A DNA stretch of 19,394 nt from Chitinophagaceae bacterium (lineage in GTDB: Bacteria > Bacteroidota > Bacteroidia > Chitinophagales > Chitinophagaceae): positions 1 to 19,394 of the forward strand of contig JAIEQT010000334.1 in assembly GCA_019747455.1 (NCBI GenBank), read 5' to 3'. The notes beneath the pieces were generated by a model. That model ran no database searches, was not told where the DNA came from, and saw only the letters and a program-made list of their open reading frames with translations. The position numbers and the translations under genes were made by a program. The stretch's first letter is position 1. Each line of letters starts with the position of its first letter. Of this stretch, positions 1 through 7,167 are shown piece after piece.

Positions 1-41
1 AAAACAGGTATTTGCTGTAGTTAAAAACAACAGCTTATACC
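1..41 (-). terminator. Imperfect 35-nt hairpin, possible terminator
   Basis: Positions 7-41 form a nearly symmetric hairpin: GGTAT pairs with ATACC, then a TT/TT mismatch, GCTGT pairs with ACAGC, an A/A mismatch, then GTT pairs with AAC. Read on the minus strand it is followed by TGTTTT at the window edge, so it could end the minus-strand transcript of the gene at 172-593, whose stop lies about 130 bases upstream. The window edge hides what follows, so a transposon-type or REP-type palindrome is not excluded. Confidence 0.35.
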
Positions 42-171
42 AACCCAACTACTGCTCAGCTAAACCATAAAAAAAAAATCACTTTTTTATTTGGTTTTTC
101 TCACAGTTCATGTTGTGCATTCGCCAAAGTCCAACTAAATTTAGTCAGTATGAGGATGTCAATAAAACTTA

Positions 172-593
172 CTATTCAAGTTCACAGGCTTTCCTGAATA
201 ATTCTTCCCCTACTGTTTCTGGAACAGTGTTTGTCCAGTGTTGTTCGTAATCTTCAAGGGTAATGGATTTAAGTAATTTACCATTAAAATCATATGTTAC
301 ACGTTGAATTATTTTCATTCTTTTATTAGAGCAATCAAATACATACAAGGTTTTTTCAACAGTGCCTTTTTTACAACTTTACCCTTAACTTTTGTAGGAT
401 TATTAAATGTCTTTACCCAAATTGTTGTTTCACCGTCGGATTTTGTTTCATAAGTTTTTTTAATTAAAATGATAGAGCCATCTACTTGTCCTACCCAAGC
501 CCAAGTAGAATCAGACTTGCTCCACACAATTTTGTCTTGGCTAAATCCTTTTACTGAAAAAAGTATACTAATGCTAATTAAAATGATTTTCAT
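172..593 (-). pseudogene. Small secreted protein, frameshifted (surface-adhesin E-like)
   Basis: The reading frame starts with a signal peptide of about 19 residues ending in GFSQ and continues with WVKTFNNP-like sequence. It then stops prematurely at 315. Shifting frame at the A6 run (T6 on plus, 367-372) restores a protein that continues through TLYVFDCSNKR, VTYDFNGK and VPETVGEELFRKAC to a stop at 172-174. The total length is 3n+2, so one base is missing; seven A's would give about 140 residues. The restored pattern (WVK, FDCSNK, NGK, W..TVP.TVGE....C) resembles small periplasmic surface-adhesin E-like proteins, but I assign the family from memory only. The frameshift may be genuine decay or a homopolymer sequencing error. 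The gene follows 633-1169 by 39 bases in the same direction and may be co-transcribed. Confidence 0.7.
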
Positions 594-632
594 AAACAGT
601 AATAAAAATTTAAAAATAAATGTCTGCCAAGG

Positions 633-1169
633 TTAGTTCCACCTGAATTTCCATATAAGATATGCACTAATTAAAGCTACTATTACAACAATGATAACAT
701 TTTTGAATATCCATGATATAATTTTAGATAAAGTATTTTTGTTGTTACCGCTTGCAGAATTAAGGTCTAAGTTTTTTGATGATGATTGAACTATGTCGCC
801 CATTTTTAGGTTGTGTCCAGCAATCGGGCTATTGTCGCCGAATGTTACGTTTGTTATTGCTTGAATTTGTGGAAGATTTTTGTTCTTGTAATCATTTTCA
901 AATTTCAAAGTCCCTCTAAGCACTATGGGTTCTTGTGAATATTGTCCGGCGGATTTGTAAGCTAATTGAAAATGGTAGTCTGAACTTTTTTTTACTAAAT
1001 CCTGTTCTATTAATTGTTCAATTATGCTTCTAATTCTTAAGCGAATACTGCTTATTTCTTCGGTGTCTTTGTCAACGGTATATTTATTTACTAATGGCAA
1101 TATGTTCACACCAGAATATGGTGTCGAGTGCAACAGTTCTTCAAGTTCTTTAAGAAATTCGTCTAACAT
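633..1169 (-). CDS. Hypothetical protein with C-terminal membrane anchor
   Basis: This 178-residue protein is not recognised. The N-terminal 60-70 residues are charged and look helical (LDEFLKELEELL, then SSIRLRIRSIIEQLIEQDLVKK), compatible with a small winged-helix or helical domain. The middle contains a polar stretch with FGDNSPIAGHNLKMGDIVQ, a glycine/asparagine pattern often seen in short beta-type repeats. Residues about 151-174 form one strongly hydrophobic segment followed by WKFRWN, so the protein is probably a tail-anchored inner-membrane protein with its bulk in the cytoplasm. It has no N-terminal signal peptide. A good promoter lies at 1300-1330, giving a leader of about 125 bases. 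The leader contains a small hairpin, GTGTC-CGCC-GACAC, at 1198-1211. Confidence 0.7.
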   Translation of the reverse strand: MLDEFLKELEELLHSTPYSGVNILPLVNKYTVDKDTEEISSIRLRIRSIIEQLIEQDLVKKSSDYHFQLAYKSAGQYSQEPIVLRGTLKFENDYKNKNLPQIQAITNVTFGDNSPIAGHNLKMGDIVQSSSKNLDLNSASGNNKNTLSKIISWIFKNVIIVVIVALISAYLIWKFRWN

Positions 1170-1299
1170 AAATTAAAGAGTGTCAAATGAAAAATATGTG
1201 TCCGCCGACACTATAAACTAAAGGTAATTCTTAAAAAGTAATACTTTGTCGCCCGCTTAATTTTGAAACGTAATGTTGCTTTTGGTGACGCACTACTTT

Positions 1300-1330
1300 C
1301 AAATATACGCTACTACTAAAACCTATCAAA
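1300..1330 (-). promoter_or_regulatory. Bacteroidetes-type promoter for 633-1169
   Basis: On the minus strand, TTTG (1327-1330) is followed after exactly 19 bases by TATATTTG (1300-1307). This matches the Bacteroidetes vegetative consensus, -33 TTTG and -7 TAnnTTTG. It points toward the gene starting at 1169. Confidence 0.6.
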
Positions 1331-1411
1331 GAAAAAAGTAGGAGAATCAAGCCCCCCTGAATTATACCTTTTATATTGTCATTATTATTTAGAATTGCAA
1401 AACCCGGCAAC

Positions 1412-1438
1412 AAAAAAGGCCACTCATTAGAGTAGCCT
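1412..1438 (-). terminator. Rho-independent terminator after the repeat protein
   Basis: On the minus strand a 9-bp stem (AGGCTACTC with GAGTGGCCT, one T-G wobble) encloses a TAAT loop and is followed by six T's. It lies 22 bases past the stop of the gene at 1460-1726. Confidence 0.85.
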
Positions 1439-1459
1439 CTGGTAACATATAGTAACTAA

Positions 1460-1726
1460 CTATCCCTTCTTTTTGGGGGGAGTAGTTGGCTTTTTATTTT
1501 CTTTAAACCGCATATCGGGTGTGCCGTCGGCTTTTTTTTGGCCGGTAGCTTTTACTGCCTCTTTATTTTCTTTAAACCGCATATCGGGGGTGCCATCGGC
1601 CTTTACTTTTGCAGCAGCCGGTTTAGCTGCAGTTGTGGGCTTAGCGGGTGTAGAAGGTTTCGTTTGCGCCAAAGTTGCAGTGGTTAAACCAATTGCAAGA
1701 GCAAGTAATGTAAGTATTCTTTTCAT
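1460..1726 (-). CDS. Secreted Lys/Pro-rich protein with a DGTPDMRFKENK repeat
   Basis: This 88-residue protein begins with a signal peptide (MKRILTLLALAIGL, cleavage likely after TLAQ). Alanine/proline/threonine/lysine-rich sequence follows, then two copies of KADGTPDMRFKENK 23 residues apart, and a PPKKKG tail. The reading frame is open upstream to 1777, but I chose the ATG at 1726 because it places the signal peptide at the N terminus and lies just downstream of a promoter candidate at 1741-1770. Small basic secreted proteins with DGTPD-R-KENK repeats are, as far as I recall, common in Bacteroidetes and have no known function. Export to the periplasm is inferred. The gene is monocistronic, with its own promoter and a clear terminator. 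Confidence 0.8.
   Translation of the reverse strand: MKRILTLLALAIGLTTATLAQTKPSTPAKPTTAAKPAAAKVKADGTPDMRFKENKEAVKATGQKKADGTPDMRFKENKKPTTPPKKKG
1493..1603 (-). repeat. Two direct copies of a 42-bp coding repeat, 69-bp period
   Basis: Positions 1493-1534 and 1562-1603 are almost identical, differing at only a few positions. They encode the two DGTPDMRFKENK units. The high DNA identity suggests a recent duplication or gene conversion. Confidence 0.85.
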
Positions 1727-1740
1727 ATGGTTTATTTTCC

Positions 1741-1770
1741 GTAAGGTACATTTTATCGTTTGCGTATCAA
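1741..1770 (-). promoter_or_regulatory. Promoter candidate for the secreted repeat protein
   Basis: On the minus strand TTG (1768-1770) is followed after 19 bases by TACCTTAC (1741-1748). The -7 box deviates from TAnnTTTG at its last two bases. Its position supports the translation start at 1726. Confidence 0.4.
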
Positions 1771-1836
1771 AAGACATAGCGTTAAACTTGGATTAAAAGA
1801 ATAATTTTTCTTATATTAGGAATAAATTAGCCTGCC

Positions 1837-2265
1837 ATGAGAACAGTAAATCATGTACTTCAAAGAAAAGGTAATAAAGTAACGATCGTACCACCTGAAA
1901 TGACAGTTATTGATGCCTTGCGTATTATGGCCGATCAAAATATAGGCTCGGTGGTAGTAATGCGTGAAAACCGATTTGCGGGAATTATGACAGAAAGAGA
2001 TTACTCTCGTAAAGTAATCTTGAAAGATCGCCATTCTAGTGATACACCCGTTGGCGATATTATGACAACTGATTTTCCTTTTGTTGGAATAAATAATAGT
2101 GTAGATTCTTGCATGCAATTAATGACATCGCATAGGCTTCGTTATTTGCCGGTAATTGAAGGTGAGCAACTTTTGGGTATTATATCTATCAACGATCTGG
2201 TAACAGAAACAATACTTTCACAGGCTGAAACCATAAACCAGTTACAGAGTTATATTCAATCGTAA
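1837..2265 (+). CDS. Two-CBS-domain protein
   Basis: This 142-residue protein consists almost entirely of a tandem pair of CBS domains (Bateman module), about residues 7-63 and 74-130. Each ends with the typical turn and acidic motif, GIMTERDYSRK in the first and GIISINDLV in the second. CBS pairs usually bind adenine nucleotides or S-adenosylmethionine and act as energy or ligand sensors; the ligand cannot be told from sequence. No catalytic or membrane segment is attached, so it is a stand-alone cytoplasmic regulator. The start ATG at 1837 places the first domain directly at the N terminus. It lies 64 bases upstream of the arsenosugar-type glycosyltransferase in the same direction and could be co-transcribed with it, but a functional link is not shown. 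Confidence 0.9.
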   Translation: MRTVNHVLQRKGNKVTIVPPEMTVIDALRIMADQNIGSVVVMRENRFAGIMTERDYSRKVILKDRHSSDTPVGDIMTTDFPFVGINNSVDSCMQLMTSHRLRYLPVIEGEQLLGIISINDLVTETILSQAETINQLQSYIQS

Positions 2266-2329
2266 ATAACCGAACTAGGCTTGTATTACATGTTGCAACC
2301 TAACATTGGTTCATTTCGTATGTTTTAAT

Positions 2330-3022
2330 ATGAAAATCTCTATAATTATTCCTACTTATAATGAAGCAGAAAATATAGGTAAGTTGATTGATCATCTTCT
2401 TTCGGCTATTCAACAAAAAGACACAGAAATAATTATTAGTGATGGCGGTAGTGCCGATTCAACAACAACAATAGCCAATCGGTTAGGAGTTATTGTTCAT
2501 GTATCAACTAAGAAGGGAAGAGCTGCACAAATGAATGAAGGTGCTTCAGTTGCAAATGGAGATGTACTTTATTTTGTACATGCCGATACATTTCCACCAA
2601 CTGGTTTTATAAATGATATAGAAAAGGCAATTAATATGGGGTATGATATGGGTAGGTATCAAACCAGGTTCAACAGTTCTTCTTTATTGTTACAACTAAA
2701 CGCTTTTTTTGCACGTTTCGATTGGGAAGTTTGTTATGGTGGTGATCAAACGATGTTTATTACAAAGAAAGCTTTTAACGATTTAGGTGGGTTCGATAAT
2801 AGCATGTTGATTATGGAGGAGTTTGAATTTGTAAAAAGAGCCCGACAAAAATACCAGTATACTATTCTACAAAATAAAGCGTTGGTGTCGGCTAGAAAAT
2901 ACAATAATAATAGTTGGCTAACGGTACAACGTGCGAATGCTAGAATCGTAAATATGTATAAACATGGTGCAAGCCAACAAGAGATGATTGATACCTATAA
3001 AAAATTACTCAAACCTTATTAG
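2330..3022 (+). CDS. Arsenosugar-biosynthesis glycosyltransferase 2 (TIGR04283-like, GT2 family)
   Basis: This 230-residue GT-A glycosyltransferase opens with ISIIIPTYNEAENI, followed by the nucleotide-binding ISDGGSADST at about 37-45. A KGRAAQMNEGA motif lies at about 62-72, the metal-binding HAD at 84-86, GGDQTMFI at about 137-144 and an acidic MEEFEF at 162-167. KGRAxQMNxGA and the short length fit the rSAM/selenodomain-associated transferase 2 family, annotated as arsenosugar-biosynthesis glycosyltransferase. Its partners, transferase 1 and ArsS, are the next genes. The frame is open upstream from a TTG at 2306, but the ATG at 2330 puts the family's first beta strand at the N terminus. 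It converges on transferase 1, with the stop codons overlapping by 4 bases (3019-3022) and no terminator between. The natural acceptor is unproven. Confidence 0.88.
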   Translation: MKISIIIPTYNEAENIGKLIDHLLSAIQQKDTEIIISDGGSADSTTTIANRLGVIVHVSTKKGRAAQMNEGASVANGDVLYFVHADTFPPTGFINDIEKAINMGYDMGRYQTRFNSSSLLLQLNAFFARFDWEVCYGGDQTMFITKKAFNDLGGFDNSMLIMEEFEFVKRARQKYQYTILQNKALVSARKYNNNSWLTVQRANARIVNMYKHGASQQEMIDTYKKLLKPY

Positions 3023-3600
3023 TACCAGTCTAGCGGTACTTGGTGTGCTTCATCCATATCCGAAAGAACGGGTAATAGGGAGTAATCAAGAGATAGATTT
3101 TCTACTTGTACGATGGTTTGTTCAAAAACTTTTTCGGTACTCCAGCTAATACCTTTAAATAATGCAGGGTACATTTTTTTCATACCTAATAAATAGTAAC
3201 CCCCATCCGATGCGGGACCAATTACTAAATCTTTTGTTTCTAATTCTGTAAAAGCTGTTTCAATTATTTCTTCGGTAAGTGTTGCACAATCGGTTCCAAT
3301 AATAATACACTTGGTTGCTCTTTCCGATAATACTTGCTCAAATGCAGAAGCCATTCTATTTCCTAAATCGCCGTTCGTTTGTGGTTTTGTTTCTAATGCT
3401 GCCCAACAAGTTTGTGGTCCATCACCCGAAGTATAAACAACTTTTCTACAATGAATTCGCTTTAGTAAACAAAAGGTATAATGCAATAATCTGGTATAAA
3501 TAGCTAATGCTTTTTCTTCCCCTAGCTTAGCAGCGATTCTTGTTTTCACTTTCCCTAATTCTGGCGTTTTAGCCAACACTATAATAGTTCTTGTATACAT
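3019..3600 (-). CDS. Arsenosugar-biosynthesis transferase 1 (TIGR04282-like, CofC-type fold)
   Basis: This 193-residue protein has the nucleotidyl/glycosyltransferase fold of the CofC-like rSAM/selenodomain-associated transferase 1 family. Visible motifs are IIVLAKTPELGKVKTRIA at the N terminus, DLGNRM at about 78-83, IIGTDCATLT at about 100-109, IGPASDGGYYLLG at about 127-139 and SDMDEAHQV near the C terminus. These residues normally bind a nucleotide and metal. The biochemical reaction in arsenosugar formation is inferred from gene neighbourhood in the family. The ATG at 3600 was chosen over an upstream in-frame start because the conserved strand begins right after it and it lies 5 bases past the ArsS stop, a normal operon spacing. 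It is the last gene of the minus-strand operon. Confidence 0.88.
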   Translation of the reverse strand: MYTRTIIVLAKTPELGKVKTRIAAKLGEEKALAIYTRLLHYTFCLLKRIHCRKVVYTSGDGPQTCWAALETKPQTNGDLGNRMASAFEQVLSERATKCIIIGTDCATLTEEIIETAFTELETKDLVIGPASDGGYYLLGMKKMYPALFKGISWSTEKVFEQTIVQVENLSLDYSLLPVLSDMDEAHQVPLDWY

Positions 3601-3605
3601 AGTAT

Positions 3606-4655
3606 TTAGGTTACTGCACCACCACAACTACTGCCACTACCTGCGGCACAACCATAGCAATGTTGATTTATCACTATCTCTCTATTATTTAATTGCGATT
3701 GATTCCATTGGCTAATATGTTTTTCTCCACTACTTACTTTTAAGTTTAGTATTTGATTGAAATCACAATCATACAAATATCCATCCCAACCCACAGAAAT
3801 AATGGATCTACACATTACATTCGTTGCAGCAGCAGGATTGAATGCATTGGTTAATCGCTCCATATAGCGATCGTAATTTCCGGTTTGTAGTAAATAATCG
3901 AGGTATCTGCTAATAGGCATATTAGTAATAGCAAATAACTCGTTAAATACAATTCCAAAATCGGTATATAATGCTTTCTTAAAATCGGCTTCTAAGGTTT
4001 GTTGATCAGGAGGTAAAAAAGCACCTGCAGGATTGTAAACCAAATTAAGTTTTAGTTCACTTCCTTCAACACCATAGCCCACTTCATTTAGCATACGCAA
4101 AGCAGTTATACTATCTTCAAACACACCATCTCCTCTTTGTTTATTGGTTCTTTCTTTTGAATAGAATGGGAGTGAAGAAACAACTTCTACACCATGCTCC
4201 TTATAAAATTGGGGAAGGTCGTTGTATTTTTTATTAGCTACTATGATGGTAAGGTTACAGCGAACAATGATATGTCGCTTTCTCTTTTTAATTTCTTCTA
4301 CAAACCACCTGAAATTCGGATTCATTTCAGGTGCACCACCGGTTAGATCTACTATTGAAATGAGCGGATTATGATCAAGTGCCGCTAAGCAAGCTTGCAT
4401 GGTTTCTACCGTCATAATTTCTTTTCTATCCGGACCTGCATCAACATGGCAATGCTTACAAACTTGGTTACACATTTTTCCTACATTCACTTGTAACGTA
4501 GAAATATGCGTGGGCTTAAGTGGATATAAGCCATGTTGCAACAATTGCTCTTGAAAAGGAATGGGTTGGTAAGTTCCATCCATACCTACTTCCAAAATTC
4601 CCAATTGTACTTCTGTATCTGCTAATTTATTACCTGTTGCTTGTAAACTTTTCAT
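3606..4655 (-). CDS. arsS: Arsenosugar-biosynthesis radical SAM protein ArsS
   Basis: This 349-residue radical SAM enzyme has the 4Fe-4S cluster motif C62-NQV-C66-KH-C69 after a TLQVNVGKMCNQ strand, then HVDAGPDR and the SAM-binding LTGGAPEMNP. The C-terminal part carries the family's extra cysteines: MCRS, YDCDFNQ and a Cys-rich tail HCYGCAAGSGSSCGG. This arrangement matches the radical SAM/Cys-rich family described as ArsS, which in cyanobacteria transfers the 5'-deoxyadenosyl group of SAM to dimethylated arsenic, giving a 5'-deoxy-5'-dimethylarsinoyl adenosine intermediate. The tail uses ordinary Cys codons, so this is not a selenocysteine form. It lies 9 bases after the peroxidase-like gene and 5 bases before transferase 1. 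Product identity rests on family knowledge. Confidence 0.92.
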   Translation of the reverse strand: MKSLQATGNKLADTEVQLGILEVGMDGTYQPIPFQEQLLQHGLYPLKPTHISTLQVNVGKMCNQVCKHCHVDAGPDRKEIMTVETMQACLAALDHNPLISIVDLTGGAPEMNPNFRWFVEEIKKRKRHIIVRCNLTIIVANKKYNDLPQFYKEHGVEVVSSLPFYSKERTNKQRGDGVFEDSITALRMLNEVGYGVEGSELKLNLVYNPAGAFLPPDQQTLEADFKKALYTDFGIVFNELFAITNMPISRYLDYLLQTGNYDRYMERLTNAFNPAAATNVMCRSIISVGWDGYLYDCDFNQILNLKVSSGEKHISQWNQSQLNNREIVINQHCYGCAAGSGSSCGGAVT

Positions 4656-4664
4656 CGATTTATT

Positions 4665-5000
4665 TTACATGGAAATTCCTTTCACTTTATTCATCATTTG
4701 TACACCATGTACCAAAGCAGCACCTCCTTTTATAGCTGCTGCAATATGCACGGCTTCCATCATTTGGGCTTCGCTATATCCTTTCTCATACGCATCACTG
4801 CTGTAGGCATCTATACAATACGGACATTGAACCGCATGAGCAACGGCAAGGGCAATCAGTGATTTTTCTTTTGCAGTTAATGCGCTATCAGCAAAAGCAG
4901 TTCCATACCAAGCAAAAAATTTATCAGCTAATTCTTTTTGGAATTCTCCAATGTTTCCAAATTTGGCCAAATCAGCGGCATTGTAATAATGGTTCGACAT
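4665..5000 (-). CDS. Arsenosugar-biosynthesis-associated peroxidase-like protein (AhpD/CMD fold)
   Basis: This 111-residue all-helical protein has the carboxymuconolactone decarboxylase/AhpD fold. The redox motif is C59-PY-C62 in the context AHAVQCPYCIDAY, followed by the conserved region with ALVHGVQMMNKV. AhpD-type proteins reduce or relay electrons to peroxide or thiol substrates through CxxC. Members next to ArsS are annotated as arsenosugar-associated peroxidase-like, and some carry selenocysteine in place of one Cys; this copy has Cys in both positions. It sits between the thioredoxin/DUF547 gene (11 bases) and arsS (9 bases), so the operon combines a thioredoxin-like domain with a CxxC peroxidase. 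That suggests thiol chemistry on arsenic intermediates, which is an inference. Confidence 0.9.
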   Translation of the reverse strand: MSNHYYNAADLAKFGNIGEFQKELADKFFAWYGTAFADSALTAKEKSLIALAVAHAVQCPYCIDAYSSDAYEKGYSEAQMMEAVHIAAAIKGGAALVHGVQMMNKVKGISM

Positions 5001-5011
5001 ATTATAATTGT

Positions 5012-6252
5012 TTAGTTGTTGAAGTTAGCTAAATCGATTGTCCAATCGTATTTTTTATATTGTATTGTTGGTGAAATGTTGCCGGGGATAATTTGTACAC
5101 TACGCAAGATTTTTAGTTGCCCTTTTTTTCCACCAAAATCACCCCTAAACCAACTCATCAAACTAGGTACATACACTTTGTTGATAGTGTTATCGTAGCT
5201 GCAAGAAGCTGTTAGGTAAGCCTTTGTAGCGATATCGAGTTGGGTTTCAATTTTAGTGTTGTCGTAAAAAGCGATTGGTGGACAACTTTTCGCCCCACAA
5301 TTCAAAGCAAAGTGTATCCGATAATCCACACTATTTACCCGTAAAACCTTTTCTGTTGTAGATGGGAACCATTTTTTGGCATAGCCTAAACTCCACTTGA
5401 TACTCGATCTTCTAAGTATCCCATGTTCAATATCATCATAGCTAAATACGTGCTGTGCAATATTTAGTTTTCGAGTTGAAAAAAAATGATTTCTGTTTGA
5501 ATAGCTGGTTGGATCTTTTTTTAATTCTAACTGAATAAAGCCGTTGTAAATATTGATCCAAAAAGCTTTTTTTGTTGCATCATCTTGAAATTGTGCTAGC
5601 GAATCAAAAGGAATCGAGCGAATTGCTTCAATTAGCTTATCCGCATTTTCATTTGTTTTTACGGTATATAAAAATTGTTGCGATAACAAAACCATTGAAT
5701 TAGTTGTTTGCATAACTACTTTTTTTGTATCACCTAAAGATTGTTCAACTACGATTTTTTTTTCTGAAACCGGTACAATCGGTATCACCGGTTGATGTAG
5801 CCATACAGATATGCTGTCTGCTTTTAAGTCGGCGGCATTTGTTAATGATAGGATTTTTCCATCTTGATTGATTACAACAGAATAAGGATAAGAAGGAGGT
5901 AAAAAATAATTGGAAACTCGTTCTTCTTTATCCAGGAATATGGGTAAGCTAACCTGTGGATTTTTCTTTTTAAAATTATTGATCACAGTTTCGTCTTCCA
6001 CTGAAACAAGCGTGATGGTTATACTATCGCCAAATTTTTTTTGAGTTCCGCTAAATGAGGTAAGGCTTTTAAACAGGGCGCACACCAGGTGCCAAAAAAG
6101 TCGATGATGGTAATTTTTGTGTTGGGATTATTTGAAAATGGGCCAAGAATGCCATCGGGTACTTGCATACCTTTTCGTATCGGCTCTTGGGCATTAATAA
6201 AGCTACTCAAGCAGCAGAAACAAAAAATTATTTGCCAAATCCTTACCTTCAT
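5012..6252 (-). pseudogene. Secreted TlpA-like thioredoxin fused to DUF547, apparent frameshift
   Basis: The N-terminal frame from the ATG at 6252 encodes a signal peptide (MKVRIWQIIFCF, cleavage near INAQ) and the first half of a TlpA-like thioredoxin with FGTWCAPC (Cys57, Cys60). The second frame, running to 5012, supplies the second half of the thioredoxin (TLVSVED, PIFLDKEE, PYSVVINQDGKIL) and then a DUF547 domain containing ALNCGAKSCPPI. The frames meet at an A8 run (T8 on plus, 6035-6042). One more A gives HLAELKKKFGDSI and a protein of about 413 residues. The total length is 3n+2, consistent with one lost base. Either the gene is broken or the assembly is one base short. The product would be periplasmic or exported. 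It is the first gene of the operon with the peroxidase-like protein, arsS and transferase 1. DUF547 has no established function that I know of. Confidence 0.85.
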
Positions 6253-6315
6253 TATATCGTATCTTATGCGTGTATAATGTACGAATAATCTAGAAAACAA
6301 GATTCATATAGTCTT

Positions 6316-7149
6316 ATGGAGCAAATTATCAAAAGTATAGATGCTGCTGTAGCATTTATTCAATCAAAAATATCGATAAAGCCGAGGGTAGGTATTGTAT
6401 TGGGTACAGGTTTGGGGGCACTGGTTGAGAAGATGGAGATATCGCTAAGATTACCCTATACCGAAATACCATTTTTCCCCGTTTCTACGGTTTCCTTTCA
6501 TAAAGGCAATCTTCTTTTTGGAAAAATAGGAGATGTTGAAGTGGTAATAATGGAAGGTAGGTTTCATTATTATGAAGGGTATTCTATGCAACAGGTTACT
6601 TTTCCAATTCGCGTTTTGCGGACATTGGGTATTGAGCTTTTATTATTAAGTAATGCTGCCGGGGGTATGAATCCTGCATACAAAAAAGGGGATTTAGTAT
6701 TGATAGACGATCATATCAACACGTTACCTGATAATCCTTTACGAGGTTTGCCCTCGGAAATGGGGAATCGGTTTGTTGATATGAGCAGACCTTACGACAA
6801 CGATCTAAATAAAAAGATACTAGCTATTGCAGCCAGTGAGGGTATAAGCTTACATCAGGGAATTTACGTTGCTGTTCAGGGGCCTAATTTAGAAACCAGG
6901 GCAGAGTACCGGTATTTAAGAAGTTTGGGGGCAGATATGGTAGGTATGAGTACGGTGCCTGAAGTAATTGTTGCCAACCATATTGGTTTGCCCTGCGCTG
7001 CCATCAGTATTATTACCGACGAATGCGACCCCGATAATCTACAACCTGTTGATATTCAGGAAATTATAGCAATTGCGGGTAAGTCGGATCAAATTTTAGC
7101 TAAATTGCTTGAAAAACTGTTAATTACTGTACCTTTGCACCCCGGCTAA
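6316..7149 (+). CDS. Purine-nucleoside phosphorylase (trimeric class)
   Basis: This 277-residue protein cleaves purine nucleosides with phosphate to the base and (deoxy)ribose 1-phosphate. It aligns along its length with mammalian-type trimeric PNP: GIVLGTGLG at about 26-34, MEGRFHYYEGY at 79-89 (His84), LLLSNAAGGMNP at about 109-120, QGPNLETRAE (Glu197) and MVGMSTVPEVIVANH. In place of the ITN motif that selects 6-oxopurines (Asn243 in human PNP) it has ITD (Asp235), the residue type used by MTA phosphorylase for 6-aminopurines. It is divergent from the arsenosugar operon, with only 63 bases between the two start codons, and 18 bases upstream of rpsA, whose promoter lies in its last codons. 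Housekeeping purine salvage is the default role; a link to arsenosugars is discussed in the findings. Confidence 0.93.
   Translation: MEQIIKSIDAAVAFIQSKISIKPRVGIVLGTGLGALVEKMEISLRLPYTEIPFFPVSTVSFHKGNLLFGKIGDVEVVIMEGRFHYYEGYSMQQVTFPIRVLRTLGIELLLLSNAAGGMNPAYKKGDLVLIDDHINTLPDNPLRGLPSEMGNRFVDMSRPYDNDLNKKILAIAASEGISLHQGIYVAVQGPNLETRAEYRYLRSLGADMVGMSTVPEVIVANHIGLPCAAISIITDECDPDNLQPVDIQEIIAIAGKSDQILAKLLEKLLITVPLHPG
7109..7137 (+). promoter_or_regulatory. Promoter candidate for rpsA
   Basis: TTG (7109-7111), an 18-base spacer and TACCTTTG (7130-7137) give a good Bacteroidetes -33/-7 pair inside the end of the phosphorylase gene. It leaves a leader of roughly 25 bases before the rpsA ATG. The leader contains CCGG-N10-CCGG (7141-7158). 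Confidence 0.6.
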
Positions 7150-7167
7150 AAAGAACCGGACTATTGT

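Noticed and set aside
1231..1413. Open frame of 60 codons on minus with a hydrophobic stretch
   Set aside because: It has only a TTG start lying in the U-tract of a terminator, no ATG, and it contains a strong promoter (1300-1330) for the next gene. It is better explained as an intergenic leader.
1473..1796. Open frame on plus opposite the secreted repeat protein
   Set aside because: The minus-strand reading has a signal peptide, promoter and terminator; the plus reading is a mirror of the repeats with no supporting signals.
3606..5000. Selenocysteine in ArsS or the peroxidase-like protein
   Set aside because: All Cys-rich and CxxC positions are Cys codons, and neither frame contains an internal TGA that would extend a conserved domain.
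7141..7158. CCGG-N10-CCGG in the rpsA leader as an autoregulatory hairpin
   Set aside because: Only 4 bp of stem and no further support; too weak to call.
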